Shown here piece by piece: positions 34,593 through 43,633 of a stretch of DNA of 51,010 nt; the first letter of the stretch is position 1; the number at the start of each line of letters is the position of its first letter. The notes under the pieces are model-generated. The model made no database searches. It saw nothing but the letters and a program-made list of their open reading frames with translations, and was not told where the DNA came from. Source of the DNA: Acinetobacter sp. ANC 3781 (GTDB taxonomy: Bacteria > Pseudomonadota > Gammaproteobacteria > Pseudomonadales > Moraxellaceae); the NCBI RefSeq assembly GCF_004331285.1, contig NZ_SJOH01000021.1, positions 1-51,010 of the forward strand, in the 5' to 3' direction. A program made the translations under genes and the position numbers.

Positions 34593-35862
34593 TTTTATAT
34601 TGGTCTTCTAAAACATTAGAAAAAATGCTTTCAATCATCCAGACACGGTACAGGCTATTAAACACATAACTTTGACCGTCAATGCGGAGTTCAAGCACAG
34701 GAAAATCAGGCTGTGATTTCATTTCACAGAGTATGTCATTTTCTTTTAATTTGGCAGTAATATCTTCTTGGGTTAATTCATTGATTTCTAAATCACGCTG
34801 CATCTGATCGAAATGTGATTTAAATGACAGGTCTTTGCCTTTGGTCCATACCGCCTGCAAAATGCTATACATCGCATCAACACGCTGCTCTTCAGGCACA
34901 CTGTAAAACAGTTGCGCCATCTCAACAGTGGCAGATTGTGTGGGACGGCAAAATGGAGTAAATTTCACGTCTGTACGTTTTGAAAGACGAGTCGCCAAAC
35001 TCCAGTCAAATAGATCGCGTCCACGATAAGAAAGCGGATAGACATTGAGCTGAATATTATAATAATTCGCCAGTTCTTCTTTAATATAAGCCAATAATAA
35101 CCACGAGATCGGGTCTTCAAGTGCAATATACAAATCCAGTTCTGGATCTAGTGCCTGAATTTCATTCAGTTCCTCTGCATCACTAATCAAATGTTCGCGC
35201 CAATCAATATGATTAATTAGGAAGATTGGATTTCCGGTCAGCAGTTTTTGTTGTTTTAAACGACGCATCAGCCGAAGTAAATCATCGACCGCATGGTATT
35301 TGCGCTGACCAAATTCAAAATAACTGGCGAGGACTTCATCATCATTAAAAATACGTTCTGGAAACGCTTGAGCACTATGATGTCGGCTGGCCATGGCATG
35401 TAAGGTACGTAATTTTCCATACTGTTTTTGCCACAGCATGTGGAATACATCTTCGAGTAAATAGAGAAAATCTTGACCGCGTAATGGGGTATTGCGAAGG
35501 ATGGTTTCTGCTTGTTTTATGGCATTGAGGGGCGGTTGTTCTGGAGTTTCATGGAAACTAAAGCGGTGCTGTTTAGATAGAATTTTGGCATCGTTTAAGC
35601 AGTAATTTTGCCACTCAATTGCAGACATACGATTGGGGGGTTCCGCCGTTCGACTGGAAATAATCACTTTTAAAGGTTTCAGTTCATCAGTCAAAATTTC
35701 TTCAAGTTCAGGTAACTGCTGTACAGCCAAATAACTGTACACATCATCCAGACGTAAATGGATACTTAAACCCTGTTCCGTAGATAACACCACTTTACGA
35801 GTCGGCTTTTGGTAAAACCAACGCGATCGAAGTGGATCAAACCAACGGCGCAACAGTGACAT
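34552..35862 (-). CDS. Tandem DsbA/HCCA-isomerase-like thioredoxin-fold protein
   Basis: This 436-residue cytoplasmic protein has no signal. It seems to hold two DsbA-like (2-hydroxychromene-2-carboxylate isomerase / kappa-GST type) units. Each begins with a strand and a characteristic turn, LRLDDVYSYLAVQQL near residue 37 and IALEDPISWLLLAYI near 250. The CxxC redox motif is absent from both, so it is unlikely to be a disulfide oxidoreductase; a glutathione- or ligand-binding role is possible. The C-terminal 30 residues are highly charged and their codons overlap the chorismate mutase gene. A terminator separates it from ilvD upstream. The function is unknown. Confidence 0.6.
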   Translation of the reverse strand: MSLLRRWFDPLRSRWFYQKPTRKVVLSTEQGLSIHLRLDDVYSYLAVQQLPELEEILTDELKPLKVIISSRTAEPPNRMSAIEWQNYCLNDAKILSKQHRFSFHETPEQPPLNAIKQAETILRNTPLRGQDFLYLLEDVFHMLWQKQYGKLRTLHAMASRHHSAQAFPERIFNDDEVLASYFEFGQRKYHAVDDLLRLMRRLKQQKLLTGNPIFLINHIDWREHLISDAEELNEIQALDPELDLYIALEDPISWLLLAYIKEELANYYNIQLNVYPLSYRGRDLFDWSLATRLSKRTDVKFTPFCRPTQSATVEMAQLFYSVPEEQRVDAMYSILQAVWTKGKDLSFKSHFDQMQRDLEINELTQEDITAKLKENDILCEMKSQPDFPVLELRIDGQSYVFNSLYRVWMIESIFSNVLEDQYKSENDDRKDEERKM

Positions 35863-35875
35863 GAGATAAACCTCG

Positions 35876-35904
35876 AAAAAAACCCTTGTAGTGCTACAAG
35901 GGTT
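35876..35904 (-). terminator. Intrinsic terminator of the 561-residue IlvD gene
   Basis: AACCCTTGTA/TACAAGGGTT stem; on the minus strand it is followed by seven T. It lies 28 bases beyond the ilvD stop. Confidence 0.85.
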
Positions 35905-35931
35905 TATAACAATTTGTTAGGGAATGATCAA

Positions 35932-37617
35932 TTATACATCTAAATTTAGATCCGTTACTGCCCCTTTTTCAGCCCCCGTGGTCAATTTGGCAAACTTCGC
36001 CAAAGCCCCATAAGTGTAATTGGGTTTTGGCTTCACCCAAGCGGCTTTACGTACTGCCATTTCTTCATCGGAAATATGTAAAGTCATTTCTCGGGTTTCA
36101 GCATTAATGGAAATTTTATCGCCATTTTTAACCAAGCCGATCGGACCGCCTTCATAGGCTTCAGGGGTCACATGACCAATCACAAAACCATGACTTCCCC
36201 CAGAAAAACGGCCATCCGTGAGCAGTGCAACGGATTTACCCAGCCCTTTACCAATAATTGCAGAAGTCGGTTTCAACATTTCTGGCATTCCCGGACCACC
36301 TTTCGGTCCTTCGCCCCGGATGACGACTACTTCACCTTCTTGCACTTCACCATCCAGAATACCGCGCATCGCACCGATTTCACCTTCAAACACGCGTGCC
36401 GGACCTTCGAAATACAGCCCTTCTTTGCCGGTAATTTTCGCCACAGCTCCAGTCGGTGACAAGTTGCCTTTTAAGACCACCAGATGCGAGTCTTTCTTGA
36501 TCGGTGCATCAAATGGCAGAATAATTTGCTGCCCTTCAGGATAGTCTTCAACATCTGCCAGATTTTCAGCCAATGTTTTACCGGTGACGGTTAAGCAGGA
36601 ACCATCCAGCATGCCTGCATTTAACATACGTTTCATTAACGGCTGGATTCCACCAATCGCAATCAGCTCAGACATCAAATATTTACCAGATGGACGCACA
36701 TCTGCCACCACAGAAATGTCCTGACCAATACGCACAAAATCATCTAGTGACAGTTCAACACCTGCGGTATGGGCCATCGCAAGCAGATGCAGCACACCAT
36801 TGGTTGAACCACCCAGTGCAATCAGCACTTTAATCGAGTTTTCAAATGCCGCTTTGGTCATAATATCACGGGGTTTAATGTCTAAACGCAGCAAGTTCAT
36901 TACCGCTTCGCCGGCACGGTTACAATCGAGCAACTTCTCTTCTGAAACCGCTTCCTGAGCCGATGAACCGGGCAAGCTCATACCGAGTGCTTCAATGGCA
37001 GAAGCCATCGAGTTTGCGGTGTACATGCCGCCACAAGAACCTGGACCTGGCAGTGCCACTTCTTCAATTTGTTTAACCTGAATTTCGTTAATCTCGCCTT
37101 TGGCGTGCTGGCCTACCGCTTCAAATACCGAGATCATGTCAGTATGGCCGGCTCCTGGTTTAATCGTTCCGCCATAAATAAACAGGCCCGGACGATTTAA
37201 ACGTGCCAGTCCCATAATACAACCCGGCATATTTTTGTCGCAGCCCCCAATGGCAATCACGCCATCATAAGCCTGACAACCCACCACCGCTTCAATCGAA
37301 TCTGCAATAATTTCACGCGACACCAAGGAGTATTTCATGCCTTCGGTACCATTGGATATCCCATCAGAAATGGTAATGGTATTGAAGATAATTCCTTTAC
37401 CATTAGCAGCATTGACGCCTTTTTCCACTTCACGTGCCAAACCATCAATATGCATATTACATGGCGTGACATTGGCCCAGGTCGAAGCAATCCCAATAAA
37501 TGGACGGGTAAAGTCTGCATCTTTAAACCCTGTGGCACGCATCATGGAACGTGCCGGTGCATTTTCAATTCCTTCGTAAACTGGTGCGGAATGCTCGCGG
37601 ATATTGTCTTTACTCAT
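35932..37617 (-). CDS. ilvD: Dihydroxy-acid dehydratase, [2Fe-2S] (short) type
   Basis: This 561-residue dehydratase makes 2-keto acids for valine, leucine and isoleucine synthesis. It has three cluster cysteines, C53 (VTPCNMH), C126 ([10 protein letters not shown]) and C195 ([14 protein letters not shown]), as in the oxygen-stable [2Fe-2S] dehydratases of plants and mycobacteria. [11 protein letters not shown] near the C-terminus is the conserved substrate loop. It lies in the same direction as a second, longer ilvD upstream, with 363 bases, a terminator and a palindromic element between, so it has its own promoter. A related sugar-acid dehydratase role cannot be excluded, but the sequence fits IlvD. 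Confidence 0.9.
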   Translation of the reverse strand: MSKDNIREHSAPVYEGIENAPARSMMRATGFKDADFTRPFIGIASTWANVTPCNMHIDGLAREVEKGVNAANGKGIIFNTITISDGISNGTEGMKYSLVSREIIADSIEAVVGCQAYDGVIAIGGCDKNMPGCIMGLARLNRPGLFIYGGTIKPGAGHTDMISVFEAVGQHAKGEINEIQVKQIEEVALPGPGSCGGMYTANSMASAIEALGMSLPGSSAQEAVSEEKLLDCNRAGEAVMNLLRLDIKPRDIMTKAAFENSIKVLIALGGSTNGVLHLLAMAHTAGVELSLDDFVRIGQDISVVADVRPSGKYLMSELIAIGGIQPLMKRMLNAGMLDGSCLTVTGKTLAENLADVEDYPEGQQIILPFDAPIKKDSHLVVLKGNLSPTGAVAKITGKEGLYFEGPARVFEGEIGAMRGILDGEVQEGEVVVIRGEGPKGGPGMPEMLKPTSAIIGKGLGKSVALLTDGRFSGGSHGFVIGHVTPEAYEGGPIGLVKNGDKISINAETREMTLHISDEEMAVRKAAWVKPKPNYTYGALAKFAKLTTGAEKGAVTDLNLDV

Positions 37618-37832
37618 TATTTTATTCCTTGGCGATGACCGATTTTAAGCTTCGGTCTGTAGCAATTTATTTTAAGATCATTGTATAGAACGCATTCGAT
37701 ATGTAAAAGCATATGATTGAGGATCAAGCTCTATGATTTTTTCCATACAGCTACACTTTATGTCTAGAACGATATGATTAATAGGTAGGCTTTCCTTTAT
37801 TTTTGGCTGGGCAAAAGTAAACAAAACCCCTT

Positions 37833-37889
37833 TGTTTCCCCGATATGACATCCCTGTCATACGGGTAAACATGCGACCTCCTGTCGCAT
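37833..37889. repeat. Tandem-hairpin palindromic element (REP-like)
   Basis: Two adjoining hairpins. The first pairs TGTTTCCCCGATATGACA with TGTCATACGGGTAAACA around TCCC, with one mismatch and one bulge. The second is ATGCGAC/GTCGCAT around CTCCT. They share one base at the junction. There is no U-run, so it is not a terminator. The layout recalls repetitive extragenic palindromes; copy number cannot be checked here. Confidence 0.55.
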
Positions 37890-37931
37890 TCCACGAAACG
37901 AATAACGGTAAATGTCCAAATGATGTTGCAT

Positions 37932-37961
37932 AAAAAAAGCACCCCATCTGGAGTGCTTTTT
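37932..37961 (-). terminator. Intrinsic terminator of the long ilvD gene
   Basis: AAAAAGCAC/GTGCTTTTT stem extended by CC/GG with loop ATCT; a T-run follows on the minus strand, 20 bases past the ilvD stop. Confidence 0.85.
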
Positions 37962-37980
37962 AATCTGTAAAAACTACAAC

Positions 37981-39810
37981 TTAGATTTCACGTACCGCAC
38001 CTTTCGAGGCACTGGTGGTATGCATTGCATAAGCTTTGAGTGCCTTAGACACTTTACGCGGACGCGGTTCCGCAGGCTGCCAGCCTTTGGCTTCTTGCGC
38101 TTCACGACGCGCGGCCATGGTTGCATCGTCTACGGCCAGATGAATGGTACGGTTTGGAATATCAATTTCGATTCGATCGCCATCTTCAACCAGACCAATT
38201 GCACCGCCTTCAGCAGCTTCTGGCGACACGTGACCAATGGACAAACCTGATGAACCGCCCGAGAAACGGCCATCTGTTAATAGGGCACATTCTTTACCTA
38301 AACCTTTCGACTTTAAGTAACTGGTTGGATATAACATTTCCTGCATACCCGGCCCACCGCGTGGACCTTCATAGCGAATTACCACTACATCGCCAGCTTT
38401 CACTACACCGCCTAATACCGCATCAACCGCCGCATCCTGACTTTCAAAGACACGTGCTGTGCCGTTGAATTTCAAAATAGATTCATCTACACCAGCAGTT
38501 TTTACAATACAGCCATCCAGTGCAATGTTGCCGTAAAGTACAGCCAAACCGCCATCTTGCGAGAAGGCATTGGCTGCATTTCGGATCACCCCAGATTCAC
38601 GGTTACCGTCTAAAGTTTGGTAATAACGGTTTTGCGAGAAAGCAGTTTGAGTCGGTACACCGCCTGGTGCTGAGCGGAAAAACTCGTATACATCAGCATT
38701 TTCAGTACGCATGATGTCCCATTTATCCAAGGCATCTTTTAAGGTTTTTTCATGTACAGTCGGTACTGAAGTATCCAATAAGCCTGCACGATCCAGTTCA
38801 CCAAGGATTGACATAATCCCGCCTGCACGGTGTACGTCTTCCATATGTACATCTTGTTTTGCCGGTGCCACTTTACATAACACTGGAACTTTACGAGAAA
38901 GACGATCAATGTCAGTCATGGTGAAATCGACTTCAGCTTCATGTGCCGCGGCCAATAAATGCAGTACAGTATTGGTTGAACCGCCCATTGAAACATCTAA
39001 AGTCATGGCATTTTCAAACGCTGCTTTGGTCGCAATTGAACGCGGTAAAATACTGTAATCATCTTGTTCATAATGACGTTTTGCCAGTTCTACAATCAAC
39101 TGACCTGCACGTTCGAATAATTTTTTACGGTTGGCATGCGTGGCTAAAGTCGAACCATTACCTGGAAGAGATAAACCTAAAGCTTCGGTTAAACAGTTCA
39201 TTGAGTTGGCGGTGAACATGCCAGAACATGAACCACAGGTTGGACAGGCTGAACGCTCATAAGCTGCCACTTCTTCATCAGTGAAACTATCATCTGCTGC
39301 AACGATCATGGCATCGACCAAATCAATGGCTTTTTCATCACCACGAATTTTGACTTTACCCGCTTCCATTGGGCCACCCGACACGAATACCACTGGAATA
39401 TTGAGACGCATTGCCGTCATCAACATGCCCGGGGTAATTTTGTCACAGTTGGAAATACAGACCATCGCATCGGCACAGTGTGCATTGACCATATATTCAA
39501 CCGAGTCAGCAATCAGGTCGCGTGAAGGCAATGAATACAGCATGCCGTCATGCCCCATGGCGATCCCGTCATCCACCGCAATGGTATTAAATTCTTTGGC
39601 TACACCGCCTGATGCTTCAATTTGACGTGCCACAAGCTGACCTAAGTCTTTCAAATGGACGTGACCCGGTACAAACTGAGTGAAAGAGTTGACCACCGCA
39701 ATAATCGGTTTACCAAAATCCTCATCTTTCATGCCGGTTGCACGCCATAAGCCACGTGCGCCAGCCATATTTCTTCCGTGTGTCGATGTTTTTGAACGAT
39801 AGTCAGGCAT
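37981..39810 (-). CDS. ilvD: Dihydroxy-acid dehydratase, E. coli ([4Fe-4S]) type
   Basis: This 609-residue enzyme aligns closely with E. coli IlvD from its first residues ([17 protein letters not shown]). The ATG at 39810 is chosen for that match and a GGA ribosome site; the frame extends 16 codons upstream without similarity. Cluster ligands C122 ([11 protein letters not shown]) and C195 ([14 protein letters not shown]) are present. The third position that is cysteine in the short enzyme is G49 here (FVPGHVH), as expected for the oxygen-sensitive [4Fe-4S] type. It carries out the same branched-chain step as its neighbour. It has its own promoter to the right and its own terminator. Confidence 0.95.
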   Translation of the reverse strand: MPDYRSKTSTHGRNMAGARGLWRATGMKDEDFGKPIIAVVNSFTQFVPGHVHLKDLGQLVARQIEASGGVAKEFNTIAVDDGIAMGHDGMLYSLPSRDLIADSVEYMVNAHCADAMVCISNCDKITPGMLMTAMRLNIPVVFVSGGPMEAGKVKIRGDEKAIDLVDAMIVAADDSFTDEEVAAYERSACPTCGSCSGMFTANSMNCLTEALGLSLPGNGSTLATHANRKKLFERAGQLIVELAKRHYEQDDYSILPRSIATKAAFENAMTLDVSMGGSTNTVLHLLAAAHEAEVDFTMTDIDRLSRKVPVLCKVAPAKQDVHMEDVHRAGGIMSILGELDRAGLLDTSVPTVHEKTLKDALDKWDIMRTENADVYEFFRSAPGGVPTQTAFSQNRYYQTLDGNRESGVIRNAANAFSQDGGLAVLYGNIALDGCIVKTAGVDESILKFNGTARVFESQDAAVDAVLGGVVKAGDVVVIRYEGPRGGPGMQEMLYPTSYLKSKGLGKECALLTDGRFSGGSSGLSIGHVSPEAAEGGAIGLVEDGDRIEIDIPNRTIHLAVDDATMAARREAQEAKGWQPAEPRPRKVSKALKAYAMHTTSASKGAVREI

Positions 39811-40239
39811 TGTGTATTTCCAACAAAGTTTGTGCTCGAAATGAATTCTAGGATTCACTCTGGCTGAATGATACTGATATATAACGCTAAATCAGTCGAA
39901 ATATAGACATATCTTACTACAGGTTGTATTGAAGCAAAGCCCTATAAGCATGCTCTTTTATGAGAGAAATCTATTGATGTTTCGACGATTCATATAAAAT
40001 AAACTGATACTGAAAGCTAATATAACGCCATAACACTGAATTAAATACAAAACTTTCATGAATAATTTTTTAATTTTGCATTACTTTATTTTATTATTAA
40101 CTTCACCTAAATAAAGATCCACCTTTAAAAATATAAGATAAGTATCTGAGTTTCAGTAGCTTGTGAGTTCATGCACACGATCTTAGGTCTCGCTCTGCTT
40201 TTGCCTTATAATACGTTAAGTTTATTTGGAATTTCATCT
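39811..40239. promoter_or_regulatory. Divergent ilvD/fmt promoter region
   Basis: About 430 AT-rich bases between divergent genes. A perfect -10 box TATAAT lies at 40207-40212, 27 bases before the fmt start, with only a poor -35. No leader peptide of the ilv attenuator type was seen. Confidence 0.5.
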
Positions 40240-41199
40240 GTGAAAATCATCTTTGCGGGTACACCAGAATTTGCAGCGGTTGCCTTAGACGCGCTCTTGA
40301 AAACAGAACATGAAATTGTTGCGGTATATACCCAACCTGACCGCAAAGCAGGTCGTGGGCAGAAGCTGAGCGCATCGGCAGTCAAACAATTGGCTTTAGA
40401 ACACGGCATTCCGGTTTATCAGCCGCTACATTTCAAATCATCGACTGAAGAAGGTCTGGCAGCACAGGCTGAACTGAAAGCTTTAAATGCTGATGTGATG
40501 GTGGTTGCAGCCTATGGCTTGATCCTGCCGCAAGTGGTTTTAGACACGCCTAAATATGGCTGTTTAAATATTCACGGCTCTTTATTGCCACGCTGGCGCG
40601 GTGCAGCACCGATTCAACGCGCTATTGCAACGGGTGATAGCGAAACAGGCGTGACCATTATGAAAATGGCCGCGGGTCTGGACACCGGTGACATGATGTA
40701 TAAAACCATCTGCCCGATTGAATCCACAGATACCTCGGCCAGCCTGCATGATAAACTCGCCCTTCAGGGGGCAACTGCTATTGCCGCTGTTTTAGAATCG
40801 ACAGAAAAATTACAACACTATTTAGAAATGCGTGAAGTTCAAGATGAAGCTTTAACCGTCTATGCGCACAAATTATCAAAAGCTGAAGCTCAGATTGACT
40901 GGGCCATCGATGCAGTACAAATCGACCGTAATATTCGCGCTTTTAACCCGTGGCCCGTGGCATTTATCGTACTCGATGAAAAAAATAACCTGCGGGTATG
41001 GAATTCCCAGTTATCTACTGCAACCGCGAAAAATGCTCAAGTGGGTGAAATCATTGCGATTGACAAACACGGCGTCCATGTTGCCTGTGCAAATAACACT
41101 GTAATCACGCTAACTGCTTTACAATGGCCAGGTGGCAAACCGCTGAATGCCGTACAAATTTTACAAACTCAAAAACTGAATATCGGACAAATTTTATAA
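40240..41199 (+). CDS. fmt: Methionyl-tRNA formyltransferase
   Basis: Fmt formylates initiator Met-tRNA. The N-terminal domain starts KIIFAGTPEFAA and holds the catalytic loop NIHGSLLPRWRGAAPIQRA and the aspartate in GLDTGDMM. The C-terminal OB-fold domain binds tRNA. I chose GTG 40240, which has GGA nine bases upstream and lies 28 bases after a perfect TATAAT box. An upstream ATG at 40171 would lie before that promoter and lacks similarity. Length is then 319 residues, as usual. The stop overlaps the rsmB start by one base (TAATG). Confidence 0.95.
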   Translation: MKIIFAGTPEFAAVALDALLKTEHEIVAVYTQPDRKAGRGQKLSASAVKQLALEHGIPVYQPLHFKSSTEEGLAAQAELKALNADVMVVAAYGLILPQVVLDTPKYGCLNIHGSLLPRWRGAAPIQRAIATGDSETGVTIMKMAAGLDTGDMMYKTICPIESTDTSASLHDKLALQGATAIAAVLESTEKLQHYLEMREVQDEALTVYAHKLSKAEAQIDWAIDAVQIDRNIRAFNPWPVAFIVLDEKNNLRVWNSQLSTATAKNAQVGEIIAIDKHGVHVACANNTVITLTALQWPGGKPLNAVQILQTQKLNIGQIL

Positions 41200-42506
41200 T
41201 GAGACAATCTCCCCACGCCTCTGGTAAGACTTTAAACTTACGTGCTCAGGTTGTTAAAACGTTATTGGCTGTCCAAAATGGTCAATCACTGGCATCAGTG
41301 TTAAATCAACACATGAATATCGTGTCAGACAAAGACCGCGCGTTATATCACGAATTGGTGCTTGGCTGTCTACGCCAATGGCATGCATTGAAACAGGTGA
41401 CTTTACCCCTGCTTACTGTACCGCTTGAAAATCCAGTGGTTGAAACCTGTTTATATGTGGGTTTATATCAATTGCTGTGCACCCGTGTAGCTGCACATGC
41501 TGCGATTTCTGAAACGGTAGAAGCCAGCAAACAACTGGGTATGGAAAGTTTAAGTGGCGTGGTGAATGCCATTTTACGCCGTGCAACGCGTGAAACTGAG
41601 CAGTTCTATGATGTCCTGGAAAATGCATCGAATTTGCCAAGCTGGTTGGCTAAGCGTTTAAAGAAAGACTGGGACGAGCAATTTGCAGAACTCAGCTACG
41701 AGCTTAAACAGGTTGCACCCCTGACTTTGCGTGTCAATACCCGTCAGGTCAGCCGTGAAGAATATCTCGATATTCTGGAAGACGAAGGCATCGATGCCCA
41801 TCGTTGTGAACTCTCGGATGTCGGTATTGTACTGGATGAAAGTATTCATGTGCCTAGCCTGCCAGGTTTTGAAGCTGGCGGTTTTTCGGTACAAGATGAA
41901 CATGCCCAGCTTTGCGCAAGTTTAGTGCCTAATCTTGATGGCAAATTTGTAATTGATGCCTGTGCAGCACCTGGTGGTAAGACGGCGCATCTTTTAGAGA
42001 AATATCAGCCGAAAAAACTGATTGCACTTGACCAAGATGAAAAACGTCTCAAACGTGTGTCTGAAAATTTAGAGCGTCTCATTCTCGACGGCAAACACGT
42101 TGAAATTATTACCGCAGATGCAGGGAAATGGACTGCGCCTGAACTGGCAGATTGTATTGTACTAGATGCGCCCTGTTCAGCGATTGGTGTGATTCGTCGC
42201 CATCCGGACATTCGTTTATTGCGTCAGTCGGGTGACATTGCCAAAACCGTAGAGTTGCAAAAACAGATTCTTGAAAATATGTGGCAGCAACTGAAAGTCG
42301 GCGGCACCTTGCTTTACATCACCTGCTCGATTTTAAAAGCTGAAAATGAACAGCAAATGGTGGATTTCTTCGCCCATCATGCCGATGCGCAAGAACAAAA
42401 AATTGATGCGAACTGGGGAATTGAACAAATTCACGGTCGCCAGTTACTGCCAAAAGTCGGTCATGGCGATGGTTTCTTCTATTGCCGTATCCAGAAAATA
42501 GCTTAA
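41199..42506 (+). CDS. rsmB: 16S rRNA m5C967 methyltransferase RsmB
   Basis: RsmB (Sun/Fmu) methylates C967 of 16S rRNA. The N-terminal NusB-like domain (about 15-140) precedes the Rossmann methyltransferase. The S-adenosylmethionine site is DACAAPGGKTAHLL. The two conserved cysteines sit in LDAPCSAIGVIRRHPD and LYITCSILKAENE. I chose ATG 41199 (MRQSPHASGKTL), which overlaps the fmt stop by one base, giving 435 residues; the frame runs further up inside fmt. fmt-rsmB is a conserved operon. A strong terminator follows. Confidence 0.94.
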   Translation: MRQSPHASGKTLNLRAQVVKTLLAVQNGQSLASVLNQHMNIVSDKDRALYHELVLGCLRQWHALKQVTLPLLTVPLENPVVETCLYVGLYQLLCTRVAAHAAISETVEASKQLGMESLSGVVNAILRRATRETEQFYDVLENASNLPSWLAKRLKKDWDEQFAELSYELKQVAPLTLRVNTRQVSREEYLDILEDEGIDAHRCELSDVGIVLDESIHVPSLPGFEAGGFSVQDEHAQLCASLVPNLDGKFVIDACAAPGGKTAHLLEKYQPKKLIALDQDEKRLKRVSENLERLILDGKHVEIITADAGKWTAPELADCIVLDAPCSAIGVIRRHPDIRLLRQSGDIAKTVELQKQILENMWQQLKVGGTLLYITCSILKAENEQQMVDFFAHHADAQEQKIDANWGIEQIHGRQLLPKVGHGDGFFYCRIQKIA

Positions 42507-42517
42507 TTGATGCGATT

Positions 42518-42545
42518 AAAAAGGTGGCTTTAAGCCACCTTTTTT
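42518..42545 (+). terminator. Intrinsic terminator after rsmB
   Basis: Perfect AAAAAGGTGGC/GCCACCTTTTT stem, loop TTTAA, with T-run; it also faces the end of the convergent ZIP gene. Confidence 0.88.
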
Positions 42546-42573
42546 GTATTTGGATTTTTTAACCATATGTTCT

Positions 42574-43383
42574 TCAACTGACAAATTTAAAAATCACCAG
42601 ACTGATGGCTAATGATGCCATGCCAATGACTAAACCATAAACTGTTTCATGCCCTTTGGCATAACGTTTTGCCGTCGGCAATAATTCATCGAGGGCGAGG
42701 AATACCATCACCCCGCCAATGACTCCAAACACCATTCCATAAACCGTAAAGCTCATAAAGGGTGCCAAAATAAAGTAGCCTAATGCTGCACCTAATGGCT
42801 CTGCTAAAGCAGACACAAAACTGGCGCCTAAGGCTAAATCTCTACGCCCAGTCGCCATATAGACCGGCAAAGCAATCGCAATACCTTCAGGAATATTGTG
42901 AATCGCAATCGCCACCGCTAAGGATGCACCTAGGGTCGGACTTTCCAAGGTCGCAAAAAACGTCGCTAAACCTTCTGGCAAGTTATGCGCAGTAATCGCA
43001 AATAAAGTCAGTAAACCGGTACGCTTTAATTGTCGTTGTTCGATCTCTGCGGCATTTTTCGGTTCAATGGCTTCATGCGGATTCGGAATAAAACGATCTA
43101 GCAACAACACTAAAATCACCCCGAATAAAAAAGCAAAGGTGCCAAAAGCAAAGCCATAATCCGCACTATAGGCTTGGCTAAATGAGGCAATCGATTTATT
43201 TAAAATTTCAGTCAGTGAAACATAGACCATAGCGCCTGCTGAAAAAGCCAGGCCAAAAGATAACAGGCGATAGCTGGGTTGCCTAAAAAATAAAACCAGT
43301 GCTCCACCAATCACGGTGGCCAATCCTGCCAGAAAGGTCACTGCAAATGCGATCCATACTTGATGTGGCAAAATGGTGTGCAT
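42574..43383 (-). CDS. zupT: ZIP family metal transporter, ZupT-like
   Basis: This is an inner-membrane divalent metal importer with eight predicted helices. The two metal-site motifs in helices 4 and 5 are AHNLPEGLATFF and IHNIPEGIAIALP, as in ZupT, which takes up zinc and also iron, manganese and cobalt. A histidine/glutamate loop (PNPHEAIEPKNAAE) lies between helices 3 and 4. I chose ATG 43383 because GGAG lies seven bases upstream and it gives a normal 269 residues; ATG 43422 would add 13. A candidate Fur box lies 45-63 bases upstream of this start. Confidence 0.88.
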   Translation of the reverse strand: MHTILPHQVWIAFAVTFLAGLATVIGGALVLFFRQPSYRLLSFGLAFSAGAMVYVSLTEILNKSIASFSQAYSADYGFAFGTFAFLFGVILVLLLDRFIPNPHEAIEPKNAAEIEQRQLKRTGLLTLFAITAHNLPEGLATFFATLESPTLGASLAVAIAIHNIPEGIAIALPVYMATGRRDLALGASFVSALAEPLGAALGYFILAPFMSFTVYGMVFGVIGGVMVFLALDELLPTAKRYAKGHETVYGLVIGMASLAISLVIFKFVS

Positions 43384-43427
43384 CGCCATGCTCCACTTCA
43401 GAAACAAGAAAGCCATCATCATAAATG

Positions 43428-43446
43428 ATAATGACTTTCATTTGCA
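43428..43446. promoter_or_regulatory. Candidate Fur box upstream of the ZIP transporter gene
   Basis: GATAATGACTTTCATTTGC matches 14 of 19 positions of the classical Fur consensus by hand count, including both half-site cores. It lies just upstream of a metal importer gene, which adds weight. A Zur site is the other reading. Confidence 0.45.
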
Positions 43447-43479
43447 TATTTTATAAGGGTTTACTGAATTATTTTTGAC

Positions 43480-43623
43480 TTAGAGCGTGTGTTGATCTTT
43501 CACTTCTTCAAGCACATCGTCTAGCTCTTCAGGATTTTTCATCAAGTGAAGAATCGATAAGGCCAATCCACCCCATAAAAACACCATCGAGATAATCATC
43601 ATCACAATTGCGGAAGTATTCAT
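43480..43623 (-). CDS. MetS family NSS transporter small subunit
   Basis: This 47-residue protein starts at ATG 43623, with AGGAG nine bases upstream. It has one membrane helix (AIVMMIISMVFLWGGLALSILHL) followed by an acidic tail (PEELDDVLEEVKD). That is the pattern of the MetS small subunit (methionine/alanine importer, PF16951), always next to an NSS-type transporter. Here the transporter gene ends ten bases upstream. In Corynebacterium MetS is needed for MetP activity; the same role is inferred. A longer upstream frame lies inside the transporter gene and has no support. Confidence 0.82.
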   Translation of the reverse strand: MNTSAIVMMIISMVFLWGGLALSILHLMKNPEELDDVLEEVKDQHTL

Positions 43624-43633
43624 GTTTTCTCTC

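Noticed and set aside
37678..37947. Minus-strand frame of 89 codons between the ilvD genes
   Set aside because: It begins inside the ilvD terminator and runs through the tandem hairpins, has no ribosome site and no family features; most likely a chance frame in a repeat-type element.
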